Below, piece by piece: positions 46,107-55,120 of a DNA stretch of 64,000 nt (within the stretch, counting starts at the first letter, position 1; every line of letters starts with the position of its first letter). The notes under the pieces were generated by a model. It saw only the letters and a list, made by a program, of their open reading frames with translations. It was not told where the DNA came from and did not search any database. Both the position numbers and the translations under genes were made by a program. The stretch is from Pseudomonas sp. Its GTDB lineage: Bacteria; Pseudomonadota; Gammaproteobacteria; Pseudomonadales; Pseudomonadaceae. The DNA lies in NCBI GenBank assembly GCA_030699825.1, contig JAUYKV010000032.1:30231-94230 (forward strand), read 5' to 3'.

Positions 46107-47009
46107 TTAACGGCGAAAGAACCGGTAGAACTCGCGCAGCTCAGCCTGCGCGTCGCCGATGCTGACTGGCGTGAAGCGCAGCGGATGGTGCGCGGGGCAT
46201 TGCGCCAGACGGCCTTGATCGAGCGGGTGCAGCCAACCGAGCAGCGGGTAACCGCCCATGCTCTGGTGGTCGGCCTGCAGGATGATCGGTTGCCCATCCG
46301 GCGGCACCTGAATCGCCCCGCGTCCAACCCCCGATGACCATTGCCGCACGGGCGCCTGCATGGCCTCGCCGAGCAACCGTGCACCCATGCGGTCGGAGTG
46401 CGGGCTGAGCTGCCAGGTCTGAGCGAAAAAGCCCTGCACCTGGTCTTCCTCGAAACTCGCCGCATCGCCGCCGGTAATCACCCGCAGCAAAGGTTTGCAG
46501 GCGTAATCCGGCAGATAGGGCCAGGGCACGCTGACGGCGCGGGTGAAATGCGCCGGCCGGCAAGCCAGCAAATCCCCCGCCTGCAATGCCTGCCCCAGCC
46601 CTTCGCGCAGCTGCACGCTGACGCTGCCCAGCACCGGAGCAGCAATAAAGCCGCCCGCCACCGCCAGATAGGCGCGCTGGCCGCTGCGGGCAAAGCCCAT
46701 GCGCAGCTGCTGCCCCTTGCGCAGCGGCACACGCGTCCACAGAGGTTGCGGCTGATCATCCACGCTCAGCGGCACCTGCGCGCCGCAAACCGCCACCCAT
46801 GTGTCGACCTCGGCCTGCAACTCGACGCCGCCCAGGGCGATTTCCAGCAGCGGCGTGCCCCAGGGATTGTTCAGCAGATGATTGGCCCAGGCCGCGCCAT
46901 GCCAATCCAGCGGCCCGGCTGGCGATACGCCAAGGTGTTGCCAGCCCTGCCGCCCCGCATCCTGAAGCAGGCTCTGCGGCCCAGGTTTGAGCACCCGCAG
47001 GCCGCTCAT
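46107..47009 (-). CDS. pxpC: 5-oxoprolinase subunit C / biotin-dependent carboxyltransferase family
   Basis: LKPGPQSLLQDAGRQGWQHLGVSPAGPLDWHGAAWANHLLNNP. Confidence 0.92.
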   Translation of the reverse strand: MSGLRVLKPGPQSLLQDAGRQGWQHLGVSPAGPLDWHGAAWANHLLNNPWGTPLLEIALGGVELQAEVDTWVAVCGAQVPLSVDDQPQPLWTRVPLRKGQQLRMGFARSGQRAYLAVAGGFIAAPVLGSVSVQLREGLGQALQAGDLLACRPAHFTRAVSVPWPYLPDYACKPLLRVITGGDAASFEEDQVQGFFAQTWQLSPHSDRMGARLLGEAMQAPVRQWSSGVGRGAIQVPPDGQPIILQADHQSMGGYPLLGWLHPLDQGRLAQCPAHHPLRFTPVSIGDAQAELREFYRFFRR

Positions 47010-47683
47010 AACTGACCTCCTTCGCGGATAAAGTCGCGCTCTTCAATGCTGCGAAAACGCACCCGATCACCCAGCATCAGTGGGCAGGGCGGCGTTCGCG
47101 CAGCATCGAACAGCGACCAGGGGCAACGGCCGATCAGGTGCCAACCGCCGGGTGAGCTGTGTGGGTAGATCGCCGTCTGCCGCTCGGCAATCGCCAGGCT
47201 ACCGGCCGGTACGGCAATGCGCGGGGTGGCTCGGCGCGGCAATGCCAGGCGCGCGTCCAGCTCGCCGAGGTAGGCAAAGCCCGGAGCAAACCCAATCGCG
47301 CCGACGCGGTACTCGGTGGCCGCATGCAGTTCGATCACCTGAGCGCTGCTCAGCTGACACAGACGCGCGACCTCGGCGAGGTCTTCACCGTTATACAAAA
47401 TGGGGATTTCGTGCAGCCGCCCGACCTGCGCAACAAAGGGCTCGGCCAGCCAGCGCTCCAGCAGCGGTTTGAGCCGCTCGGCCAGCTCCAGATGATCGGT
47501 ACGCAGCAGGTCGTAGTGCAACAACAGGCTGGTCCAGCCCGGCACCAGATCGGTCAGCACCTCGCCCAGCTCGCCACGGATGCGCTCGGCCAGCAAGGCA
47601 ATCCGTTGCGGTAGCTGCGCCTCCGGTTGCTCGGCCAGCACCAGCAACAGCGCTTCGGCACCGGCCGGTTCGAGGCGGATCAT
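47006..47683 (-). CDS. pxpB: 5-oxoprolinase subunit B
   Basis: GAIGFAPGFAYLGELDARLALPRRATPRIAVPAGSLAIAERQTAIYPHSSPGGWHLIG. Confidence 0.93.
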   Translation of the reverse strand: MIRLEPAGAEALLLVLAEQPEAQLPQRIALLAERIRGELGEVLTDLVPGWTSLLLHYDLLRTDHLELAERLKPLLERWLAEPFVAQVGRLHEIPILYNGEDLAEVARLCQLSSAQVIELHAATEYRVGAIGFAPGFAYLGELDARLALPRRATPRIAVPAGSLAIAERQTAIYPHSSPGGWHLIGRCPWSLFDAARTPPCPLMLGDRVRFRSIEERDFIREGGQL

Positions 47684-48429
47684 AGGGCGTCCAGGCTGGC
47701 CCGCAAACGCCGCAATACGGCCAGGGAGTCGGCGTTATCGCCATGCACGCACAGGCTGTCGGCGCGCAATTGCAGCGGCTTGCCATCGATATCGGCAAAC
47801 GGCTCACCCTGAGCAATCGCCAGGGCCTGTTGAAAGATCCGCTGCGGATCATGGTGCACCGCGCCGCTCAAACGCCTCGCCGCCAATTGCCCATCGGCCA
47901 GGTAGGCGCGATCGGCAAAGGCCTCGAACATCAACGGCACATCGGCGGCATCGGCCAGGCGCAGCTCGCGGCTGTTGTCAGCCAGCGCCAGCACCATCAG
48001 CGGCAGCCCCTTGCGGTAACTGGCGCAAGCCTCAAGCACCGCGTTGAACAGCGCATCGTCACGCACCAGATCGTTGTACAGCGCGCCATGCGGTTTGACG
48101 TAGGCCAACTGAGTGCCGGCCGCGCGGCAGAAGGCATCCAGCGCGCCAAGCTGATACAGCACCAGCGCAGTGACCTCCTCTGGCGAGCAGGCGATATGCC
48201 GGCGGCCGAAACCGAGCAGATCCGGATAGGCCGGGTGCGCACCAATGCTCACCCCATGCTGCACCGCCAGGGCGACGGTGCGTTGCATGGTCAGCGGGTC
48301 GGAGGCATGAAAGCCGCACGCCAGATTGGCCTGATCAATCAGCGGCATGGCATGCACGTCATCGCCCATGCGCCATACGCCGAAGCTTTCACCCATGTCG
48401 CAGTTCAGCAGGATTGTTTTCATGCCCAT
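47680..48429 (-). CDS. pxpA: 5-oxoprolinase subunit A (LamB/YcsF)
   Basis: LLNCDMGESFGVWRMGDD, QANLACGFHASDPLTM, VKPHGALYN. Confidence 0.94.
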   Translation of the reverse strand: MGMKTILLNCDMGESFGVWRMGDDVHAMPLIDQANLACGFHASDPLTMQRTVALAVQHGVSIGAHPAYPDLLGFGRRHIACSPEEVTALVLYQLGALDAFCRAAGTQLAYVKPHGALYNDLVRDDALFNAVLEACASYRKGLPLMVLALADNSRELRLADAADVPLMFEAFADRAYLADGQLAARRLSGAVHHDPQRIFQQALAIAQGEPFADIDGKPLQLRADSLCVHGDNADSLAVLRRLRASLDAL

Positions 48430-48565
48430 CAGCTTAGTGGTGCATTGCTGTGACGGGAAGCCCGCAACCCAGGCCTTTTAACGGGGCTTTCGCGACAGGT
48501 CACCAGGCTGACTTTTAGCGGACAACCCAGACCATGAAAGTTGACGGTCACGATGTAGCCAATAA

Positions 48566-49654
48566 TCAAAGCCGGACTAGTTGCAGTGGCTCCTTGGGAA
48601 TGCAGCAGCAGGCCAGAATCTGCCCGGCCGGCAGCGCGAGGGCCGGCTGCTGGCGCCACTCCACTTCGCCCTTGCAGCCCAGCCGGCAGCTGCCGCAATG
48701 CCCGCCCCAGCAGTCCGCCGCCAGCTCCACGCCCTGTTCGTGCAGGGCATGCAGCAGGCTCGGCTGACCGTTGTAGTCCAGCGCCTCACCTTGCCAATCC
48801 AGAGCGAACTGCCCGGCACCCGCACCCAGGGCGCCCGCGCCGAAAGCCTCCCAATGCACCCGTGAATCAGGCAGGCCGAGATCGCTCAAATGCGCTAAAC
48901 AAGCCTTGAGCAAAGCGTCACCGGCGCAGATAAACACTTCGCTGTCAGCCGTGACGATCTCGCTCAAACGCTGGCGATCCAGCCGCCCCTGCCAAGCCGA
49001 GGGAACCTGACTGTCCCGGCTAAGCGCAGGGCGATAATCGAACTCAGGATGCGCAGCGGCCAGCGCCAGCAGCTCCTGGTGATAGGCCAGAGCCGCCTGG
49101 TCACGCCCGCCATAGAGCAAGGTCAGACGCCGACCGCCTGGCCGTTTGAGCCAGGCATGCAGCATGGCGCGCATCGGCGTGATGCCAACGCCGCCGGCAA
49201 TCAGTACCAGGTGCGGGCCATGTTGCGGCGCCAGGGTGAAATGTCCGGCCGGCGGCAGAATGCGCAGCGACCGCCCCGGCAGCGCCTGCTCGGCCAGCCA
49301 TTGGCTCATCCGTCCCAGCGCTTCGCGCTTGATACACAGCTGATACTGCCAGGGCCGTGAGTGCCAAGCCGCCAGGGAATAGCAGCGGCGCATGGGCCGC
49401 GAGCCGGGCGGCTGGGCGAGAATGGTAAGGAACTGCCCCGGCGCGAAACGCGGCAGCGGCAAACGCCAGGGATGTACCAGCTCCAGGTGCAGCAAATCCT
49501 CGCTCAGCCATTGACTGCGGCGAATGCGCAGACGTCGGCCCAAGCGCTGCTGACGCCCTTTCCACCAGAGCCACAGGCCGTGCAGGCTGATCGCCAGAGT
49601 CGCCAGCGCGCCGAGCAGACTCAGGCCGATCAGCAGCGCGGCGAGGTAGATCAT
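48566..49654 (-). CDS. membrane-anchored FAD/NAD(P)-binding oxidoreductase with C-terminal 2Fe-2S ferredoxin domain
   Basis: N-terminal TM, RCYSLAAW, LVLIAGGVGITPMRAML, DCWGGHCGSCRLGCK. Confidence 0.88.
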   Translation of the reverse strand: MIYLAALLIGLSLLGALATLAISLHGLWLWWKGRQQRLGRRLRIRRSQWLSEDLLHLELVHPWRLPLPRFAPGQFLTILAQPPGSRPMRRCYSLAAWHSRPWQYQLCIKREALGRMSQWLAEQALPGRSLRILPPAGHFTLAPQHGPHLVLIAGGVGITPMRAMLHAWLKRPGGRRLTLLYGGRDQAALAYHQELLALAAAHPEFDYRPALSRDSQVPSAWQGRLDRQRLSEIVTADSEVFICAGDALLKACLAHLSDLGLPDSRVHWEAFGAGALGAGAGQFALDWQGEALDYNGQPSLLHALHEQGVELAADCWGGHCGSCRLGCKGEVEWRQQPALALPAGQILACCCIPKEPLQLVRL

Positions 49655-49655
49655 T

Positions 49656-49801
49656 TAGCAGGCCGTTGAAAAACGTAGGCGAGGCAGCCGAGACAAGGCA
49701 AAAACAGGCGAAAAAGCGGAGTGTACGAGCTGTACATGAGCATTTTGAGCCTGTTTTTAACGCCGTATCGGCAACGCAGGTAGTTTTTCAACGGTCTGTT
49801 A
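49656..49801. repeat. palindromic element, covarying family, copy 5
   Basis: TAGCAGGCCGTTGAAAAACGTAGGCG ... GCAGGTAGTTTTTCAACGGTCTGTTA; inner AAAAACAGGC/GCCTGTTTTT; core GGAG-TGTAC-GAGCT-GTACA-TGAGC. Confidence 0.88.
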
Positions 49802-50476
49802 GATGGCGGCGCGACGGCGCGACTGCCACCAGACCCACACACCGGTCAGGCCGAGCAGGGCCAGGGTGAAACCGAGCACATCAATCCACACCCACTCGCC
49901 GCTCTTGCCGAAAAACGCCTTGCCGGTGTGCATATCCATCACCAGCTTGCCGACGGTGTAGGGCTTGACCACTTCACCCTGGGCAGCCAATAGCGCGTCA
50001 TTGCCGCCCCAGGCGTTCCAGCTCAAGCCGTCGCGGCTTTGCAGCGCGCCGATGTCCTTGACGCTGGCCATCAGCTGGCCGTCGGCCAGGCGAGTAATGC
50101 CGTGCACATCGCCTTCAAGACGCAGGGTAAGGTCATCGCCCTGCAGCTGATACAGACCCATCTTGCTGGCAACCCACAGGTTGTCGCCTTCACTCATCAA
50201 CTGACGCACTTCGACATCGGCCTGGCGTTGCGGCTGTTCATCGGCCCGCTGGACGAACAAGCCCTGCTGGCTGCCCAGCCACAAACGCCCATCGGCGGCC
50301 TGAGCCACGCTGCGCAGTTCAAGCTCCTTTTCCATGGGCATGGACAGCCAGCTGATCGGCATATCCTTGATGCCCAGGCTCTTCTCATGCGCCAGGAAGA
50401 TGGCCGTGACGCCGACAATAAACATCGGCAGGGCCAGTAGCACCCCGCTCCACAGGTGAATTTGACGGCTCGACAT
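49799..50476 (-). CDS. PepSY-TM-like membrane protein with propeller-like periplasmic region
   Basis: QIHLWSGVLLALPMFIVGVTAIFLAHEKSLG; repeated AADGRLWLGSQQGLF / GDNLWVASKMGLY; C-terminal TM. Confidence 0.75.
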   Translation of the reverse strand: MSSRQIHLWSGVLLALPMFIVGVTAIFLAHEKSLGIKDMPISWLSMPMEKELELRSVAQAADGRLWLGSQQGLFVQRADEQPQRQADVEVRQLMSEGDNLWVASKMGLYQLQGDDLTLRLEGDVHGITRLADGQLMASVKDIGALQSRDGLSWNAWGGNDALLAAQGEVVKPYTVGKLVMDMHTGKAFFGKSGEWVWIDVLGFTLALLGLTGVWVWWQSRRRAAI

Positions 50477-50494
50477 AGCGGTGACTCCTCAGGG

Positions 50495-52669
50495 TTACCA
50501 GCGGATTTCCAGGCTCATGCTGTACAGCGGCTCGGAATATTCTTGGGTGACTTCACGGTTTTTCAGCGACCCGTCAGCGTTGTATGCACGCTTTTCCTGG
50601 TCTTTTTGTGCCTGTCCGATGTTTTCGGCGGCCAGGCGCAAGGTCATGTCGTCCGTCAAATTGGCGTTGACGAACAGGTCGAAGAACTCGACCTCGGTGG
50701 TACTGGTGCTCTCGTTGCTGTTGCCGATTTCGTCTTCGAAGTCGCCGGCCTTGTTCCAGCTGCCGCCCACCGTCAAAACAGTGGCCGGAATGCGGTACTC
50801 CAGGCCGATGTTGGCCAGGTAGCCAGGCTGCTGCTTGAAGCGGCGCTTCTCGCCCGTGGCCTGGTCCTTCACTTCGGAATCCAGCCAGCTGTAACCGGCC
50901 GCGCTGCTCAGGCCGTCGATGCCCAACCAGGCGAGATCGCTGGAAAACTCCAGCTCGGCGCCCCACAGCTTGCCGTCACCGGTGTTGCGGGTCTGCTTGT
51001 AGTACTCGCCATCACCACTGTCGAGGTAGGTCACTTCCTCCATCAGGTGCTTGATGTCGCGGCGGAACAGGTTGAGGCCGATCAGCCCGGCATTGTCACC
51101 CAGGTAGTGTTCCAGCCCCAGGTCGTAGCCCAGGGACTCCTCAGGTTCGAGCGTCGGATTACCGATCTTGTTCGGGTCCGAGATGGTGCCACTCTTGCTG
51201 TCGACCATCGGCGTGATGTCATCGAACTTCGGCCGGCGCACGGTGCGTGCCACGCTGCTGCGCAATGCCCAGGCCTCGGCCAGGTCCCAGCGGTAATGCA
51301 AGGACGGGGCAAAGTGCTCTTCACGGCCATCGGCTTCGCTGCCAGGGATCGAGCTTGCCAGCTCGGAGCTTTCCCAGCGCAAGCCAGGCTGCAGGTGGTG
51401 CTTATCGTTGATGCGCCAGGTGTCGGTGACATACAGGTCGAAGCGCTTCTCTTCCAGCTCGTACTGGCCGTTGGCCTCAGCCTGAGTCACGCCATTGCTG
51501 ACCCGGGTCTTGTCGCGCTCGCGGTTCTTTTCGCTGTAGTCGTAACCGGCCAGCAGCTCATGGTCGCCACGCCAGTGGGTCAGGCTCTGGCCGAACTGCC
51601 ACTCGCGGTCATTCTTGTCTTCGTCTTCGGTCTCACGCTTGTCCAGCGCGCCATTGGCCTTGTAGATCAGCTTGGATTTGCGCTTCTGGTCGTCCAGGTC
51701 GCGTACGCTGAAATGGCTGTCGAGCTGCAGATCCTCAGCCAGCGGCCGCTCCCAACCCAGGCTGATGCCGAGGTTACGGCTGTTCATCAGCTCTTTCTCG
51801 TACTCCGAGCCGTTGCCGGTGCCGTCAGCCTTGAACTTGAGCTTGTCCTTGTCGCGATGCATTTCGCTGTCGAGCAGCAGCAGGTCGACATTGAGCATGT
51901 CGCCGCCCTCGCTCTGCCAGCCCCAATGCGGGGTCAGGAAGTTCTCGAAGAAGCGCTTGTTCTCACGCTCCTGCTCACGCGCGCCGGCAACGCCTGCGGC
52001 GTTGTAGGTCACTTTGTCCTTGAGCTTGGGCAGGCTGCGGGTCTGCCGGCCGCCGCTGATCAGCCATTGCTGACGCAAGTCGGCCTCACCCCAGCTGAAC
52101 TGCGCACTGCCATCCATCGGCCGCTGATCGCCACTGGCTGCACCGAGAATCACCTTGCGCTGCGCCGTGCTGCGCTTCTTCAGGATGATATTGAGAGTGC
52201 CACCGATGCCCTGGGCGTCCATCTGTGCGGTGGGCGAACGGAGGATCTCGATACGGTCGATCATTGCCATGGGGATCTGGTCGAGCTGCACTTCGCGCTT
52301 CTCGCCGCTGTCCGGCATGCGCCGACCATCCAGCAGGACCTGGGTGTACTCCTTGTCCAGGCCGCGCAGACGCAGGTCCTTGTTATCGCCAGGAGCACCG
52401 CCAAAATACATGCCGGTCTTGCGACGCAGTGCGTCACCCAGGCTGCCGTTGCCCGAACGGCGCAGCTCTTCACCGTCGATTACCACCTTGGGCGCGACCG
52501 ACTGGCGGCGTTCTTCAGTGGCGATGCGCACACCATCCACACGCATGGTCGGTAATGCCGTAACGCCGCTATCGGCCGCCTGGGCTGCCAATGGGGACAG
52601 CGTCGCCAGCGCCAGCAATGACAACAGACGCGGCTGCGCCTTAAGACTGAACGGCCATTGCTGCTGCAT
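50495..52669 (-). CDS. TonB-dependent receptor
   Basis: 724 aa; plug domain VTALPTMRVDG...LGDALRRKTGMYFGGAPGDNKDLRLRGL; C-terminal SLEIRW. Confidence 0.92.
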   Translation of the reverse strand: MQQQWPFSLKAQPRLLSLLALATLSPLAAQAADSGVTALPTMRVDGVRIATEERRQSVAPKVVIDGEELRRSGNGSLGDALRRKTGMYFGGAPGDNKDLRLRGLDKEYTQVLLDGRRMPDSGEKREVQLDQIPMAMIDRIEILRSPTAQMDAQGIGGTLNIILKKRSTAQRKVILGAASGDQRPMDGSAQFSWGEADLRQQWLISGGRQTRSLPKLKDKVTYNAAGVAGAREQERENKRFFENFLTPHWGWQSEGGDMLNVDLLLLDSEMHRDKDKLKFKADGTGNGSEYEKELMNSRNLGISLGWERPLAEDLQLDSHFSVRDLDDQKRKSKLIYKANGALDKRETEDEDKNDREWQFGQSLTHWRGDHELLAGYDYSEKNRERDKTRVSNGVTQAEANGQYELEEKRFDLYVTDTWRINDKHHLQPGLRWESSELASSIPGSEADGREEHFAPSLHYRWDLAEAWALRSSVARTVRRPKFDDITPMVDSKSGTISDPNKIGNPTLEPEESLGYDLGLEHYLGDNAGLIGLNLFRRDIKHLMEEVTYLDSGDGEYYKQTRNTGDGKLWGAELEFSSDLAWLGIDGLSSAAGYSWLDSEVKDQATGEKRRFKQQPGYLANIGLEYRIPATVLTVGGSWNKAGDFEDEIGNSNESTSTTEVEFFDLFVNANLTDDMTLRLAAENIGQAQKDQEKRAYNADGSLKNREVTQEYSEPLYSMSLEIRW

Positions 52670-52776
52670 ACGAACCTCCCCAGAAAATGAGGCGCGATTC
52701 TAATTGCTAATCAACCGCATTACCAAGTGAATTTGAAAGACATTTGATAATGCGTAAAAACCCTCAAGCTCCCGGC

Positions 52777-52836
52777 TCAGTAAACGTCGCGGCGATAACG
52801 ACCCTCTTCGCGCAGCGTGTTGATTGCGGCTCTGCC
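52777..52836 (-). pseudogene. 3' remnant of a CysJ/flavodoxin-reductase-type gene
   Basis: Minus strand reads RLGRAAINTLREEGRYRRDVY* immediately after an in-frame TGA. Confidence 0.5.
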
Positions 52837-53036
52837 GAGCCGTGCTCAGCAACACGCCGCCGGACGCCAACGCCCATGACAAAAGCGTCAGAAAACTCGC
52901 CCGAGTCAGTTGGGACGAATGCCGAACACCACAGGCGCGGTCACTTTTCGAGAATGTATAGCCTTTGTAAATGTTTAGCATTTGTATAAAGGCCTTATAT
53001 AGAATCGCCCTCCTGTTTTCTTATCACGCGAATTCC

Positions 53037-53636
53037 ATGAACGGCTTCCCTTGGCTCGGCACCCTGCGGCAATGGCACTGGATCAGCTCGGCGCTGTGTT
53101 TGGCCGGCATGCTGTTGTTTGCCGTGACCGGCATCACCCTCAACCATGCCGCGCAGATCGAAGCTAAACCGCAGGTTGTTAGCCATCAGGCGCAACTACC
53201 TGAAGCGCTGCAGACTGCACTGCAAAACAAACAGCCAAGCCAGGGCTTACCGCTGGAGCTGCGCCAGTGGCTGGAAACCGAGCTGGCGATTCGCCTGGAT
53301 GGCCGCGACGCCGAATGGTCGGATGGCGAGTTGTATATCGGCCTGCCGCGCCCTGGCGGCGATGCCTGGCTAAGCCTGGATATCGAATCCGGCGCGCTGG
53401 AGTTCGAGTCCACCGACCGCGGCTGGATCGCCTACCTGAATGACCTGCACAAGGGCCGCAATACCGGTACGGCCTGGTCCTGGTTTATCGATGCATTCGC
53501 CGTACTGAGCGTGGTGTTCTGCCTCAGCGGCCTGTTGCTACTGCAACGCTACGCCGGCAACCGTCCCAGCACCTGGCCGATGCTAGGCCTGGGCCTGGTG
53601 CTCCCTGTTCTGCTGGCTCTGCTGCTTATTCACTAA
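53037..53636 (+). CDS. PepSY-associated TM helix domain-containing protein
   Basis: LRQWHWISSALCLAGMLLFAVTGITLNHAAQIEAKP; DLHKGRNTGTAWSWFIDAFAVLSVVFCLSGLLLL. Confidence 0.88.
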   Translation: MNGFPWLGTLRQWHWISSALCLAGMLLFAVTGITLNHAAQIEAKPQVVSHQAQLPEALQTALQNKQPSQGLPLELRQWLETELAIRLDGRDAEWSDGELYIGLPRPGGDAWLSLDIESGALEFESTDRGWIAYLNDLHKGRNTGTAWSWFIDAFAVLSVVFCLSGLLLLQRYAGNRPSTWPMLGLGLVLPVLLALLLIH

Positions 53637-53646
53637 GGACATCCTT

Positions 53647-54159
53647 ATGCCGAAACGCTTGCTGTTGCCCCTGTGCGCCCTGTTGAGCACGCCCGTTCTG
53701 GCTGCTGAGTTGCAGCTTGAGGTGGAAATCCCGCGTATGCAGGTGGCCGAATATCACCGCCCCTACGTCGCAATCTGGCTGGAGCAACCGGACCAGAAGC
53801 ACGTCGCCAACCTGGCCGTGTGGTACGACCAGAAGCTCAAGGACAAGGAAGGCGAGAAATGGCTCAAGGACATGCGCCAATGGTGGCGCCGCAGCGGCCG
53901 TAGCCTGGAGATGCCGGTCGATGGCGTCAGCGGGGCAACCCGCGCCGTGGGCAAGCATAGCCTGAGCTTCAACAGTGCCGATGCCCCGCTCAAGCAGCTG
54001 GCACCTGGCGAGTATCGCCTGGTAGTGGAAGCCGCCCGTGAAGTCGGCGGCCGCGAACTGCTGCGCCTGCCATTCACCTGGCCACCACAGCAAGCCGCCA
54101 GTCACAGCGCCCAGGGCAGCAGCGAGCTGGGCCAGATCAACCTGCAACTCAAGCCTTGA
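53647..54159 (+). CDS. DUF2271 domain-containing exported protein
   Basis: YHRPYVAIWLEQPDQKHVANLAVWYDQKLKDKEGEKWLKDMRQWWRRSGR. Confidence 0.85.
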   Translation: MPKRLLLPLCALLSTPVLAAELQLEVEIPRMQVAEYHRPYVAIWLEQPDQKHVANLAVWYDQKLKDKEGEKWLKDMRQWWRRSGRSLEMPVDGVSGATRAVGKHSLSFNSADAPLKQLAPGEYRLVVEAAREVGGRELLRLPFTWPPQQAASHSAQGSSELGQINLQLKP

Positions 54160-54191
54160 ACTTCAGCCCCCACTTATTAAGGAAGCTTGCC

Positions 54192-55055
54192 ATGCACCCA
54201 CTCGTAAAATGGACCGCCCTGACCCTGGCCATCTGCCTGCCGCTGTCCGCCCAGGCCCACCGCGCCTGGATGCTGCCATCGGCCACCGTGCTGTCCGGTG
54301 AAGACCCGTGGGTGACCGTGGACGCGGCCGTATCCAACGACCTGTTCTACTTCGAGCATTTCTCCATGCGTATCGAGGGCATCGGTGACATAAGCACGCA
54401 GCCCGCCGGCCAGCGCGCCCGCCCGGCCCCGAAGCTGCACGTGTTCGCCCCGGACGGCAGCGAAGTGAAGCCGCAGAACGGCGCCATCGGTCGCTACCGC
54501 AGCACCTTCGACCTGCACCTGACTCAGAAAGGCACCTACAAACTGGCCATCGCCAACAGCGGCCTGTTCGCCAGCTGGAAAGAAGGCCAGGAAAACAAGC
54601 GCTGGATGGGCAAGGCCGAAGATTTCGCCAAGCAGGTGCCGGCCAACGCCGCCGAGCTGAAAGTGGCGCAGAACAGCAGCCGCATGGAAGTCTTCGTCAC
54701 CTCCGGCAACCCGACCACCAGCGTGCTGAAAACCACCGGTGTGGGCCTGGAGCTGGCGCCGATCACCCACCCCAACGACCTGTTCGGCGGTGAAGCAGCC
54801 GAGTTCAGCCTGCTGCTCGATGGCAAGCCGGCCACCGGTGTTGAAGTCAGCGTGATCCCCGGTGGCAACCGTTACCGCGACGAGCTGGGCGAGATCAAAA
54901 CCACCAGCGACGCCAACGGCAAGATCAGCATCACCTGGCCGAACGCCGGCATGTACTGGCTGGAAGCCAAGCTGAGCAGCAAAGAAGGCGTCAGCGCCCC
55001 AGCCACCGAACGCCGCGCCTCCTACAGCGCGACCCTGGAAGTTCTGGCGCCCTGA
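54192..55055 (+). CDS. DUF4198 domain-containing exported protein
   Basis: AHRAWMLPSATVLSGEDPWVTVDAAVSNDLFYFEH; HPNDLFGGEAAEFSLLLDGKPATGVEVSVIPGGNRYRDE. Confidence 0.85.
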   Translation: MHPLVKWTALTLAICLPLSAQAHRAWMLPSATVLSGEDPWVTVDAAVSNDLFYFEHFSMRIEGIGDISTQPAGQRARPAPKLHVFAPDGSEVKPQNGAIGRYRSTFDLHLTQKGTYKLAIANSGLFASWKEGQENKRWMGKAEDFAKQVPANAAELKVAQNSSRMEVFVTSGNPTTSVLKTTGVGLELAPITHPNDLFGGEAAEFSLLLDGKPATGVEVSVIPGGNRYRDELGEIKTTSDANGKISITWPNAGMYWLEAKLSSKEGVSAPATERRASYSATLEVLAP

Positions 55056-55120
55056 TGCCAGCTCGAACGCTGTCGCCGCCTGGCGACAGCGCTTCCTACC
55101 TCATTAGCTGAATATTTGAC

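Noticed and set aside
50456-52555. 699-aa plus-strand ORF
   Set aside because: Antisense of a TonB-dependent receptor with clear plug/barrel motifs.
52700-52989. Overlapping 93-aa (-) and 81-aa (+) ORFs in the receptor/PepSY spacer
   Set aside because: No start context or domain; spacer contains promoter motifs and the CysJ-like relic.
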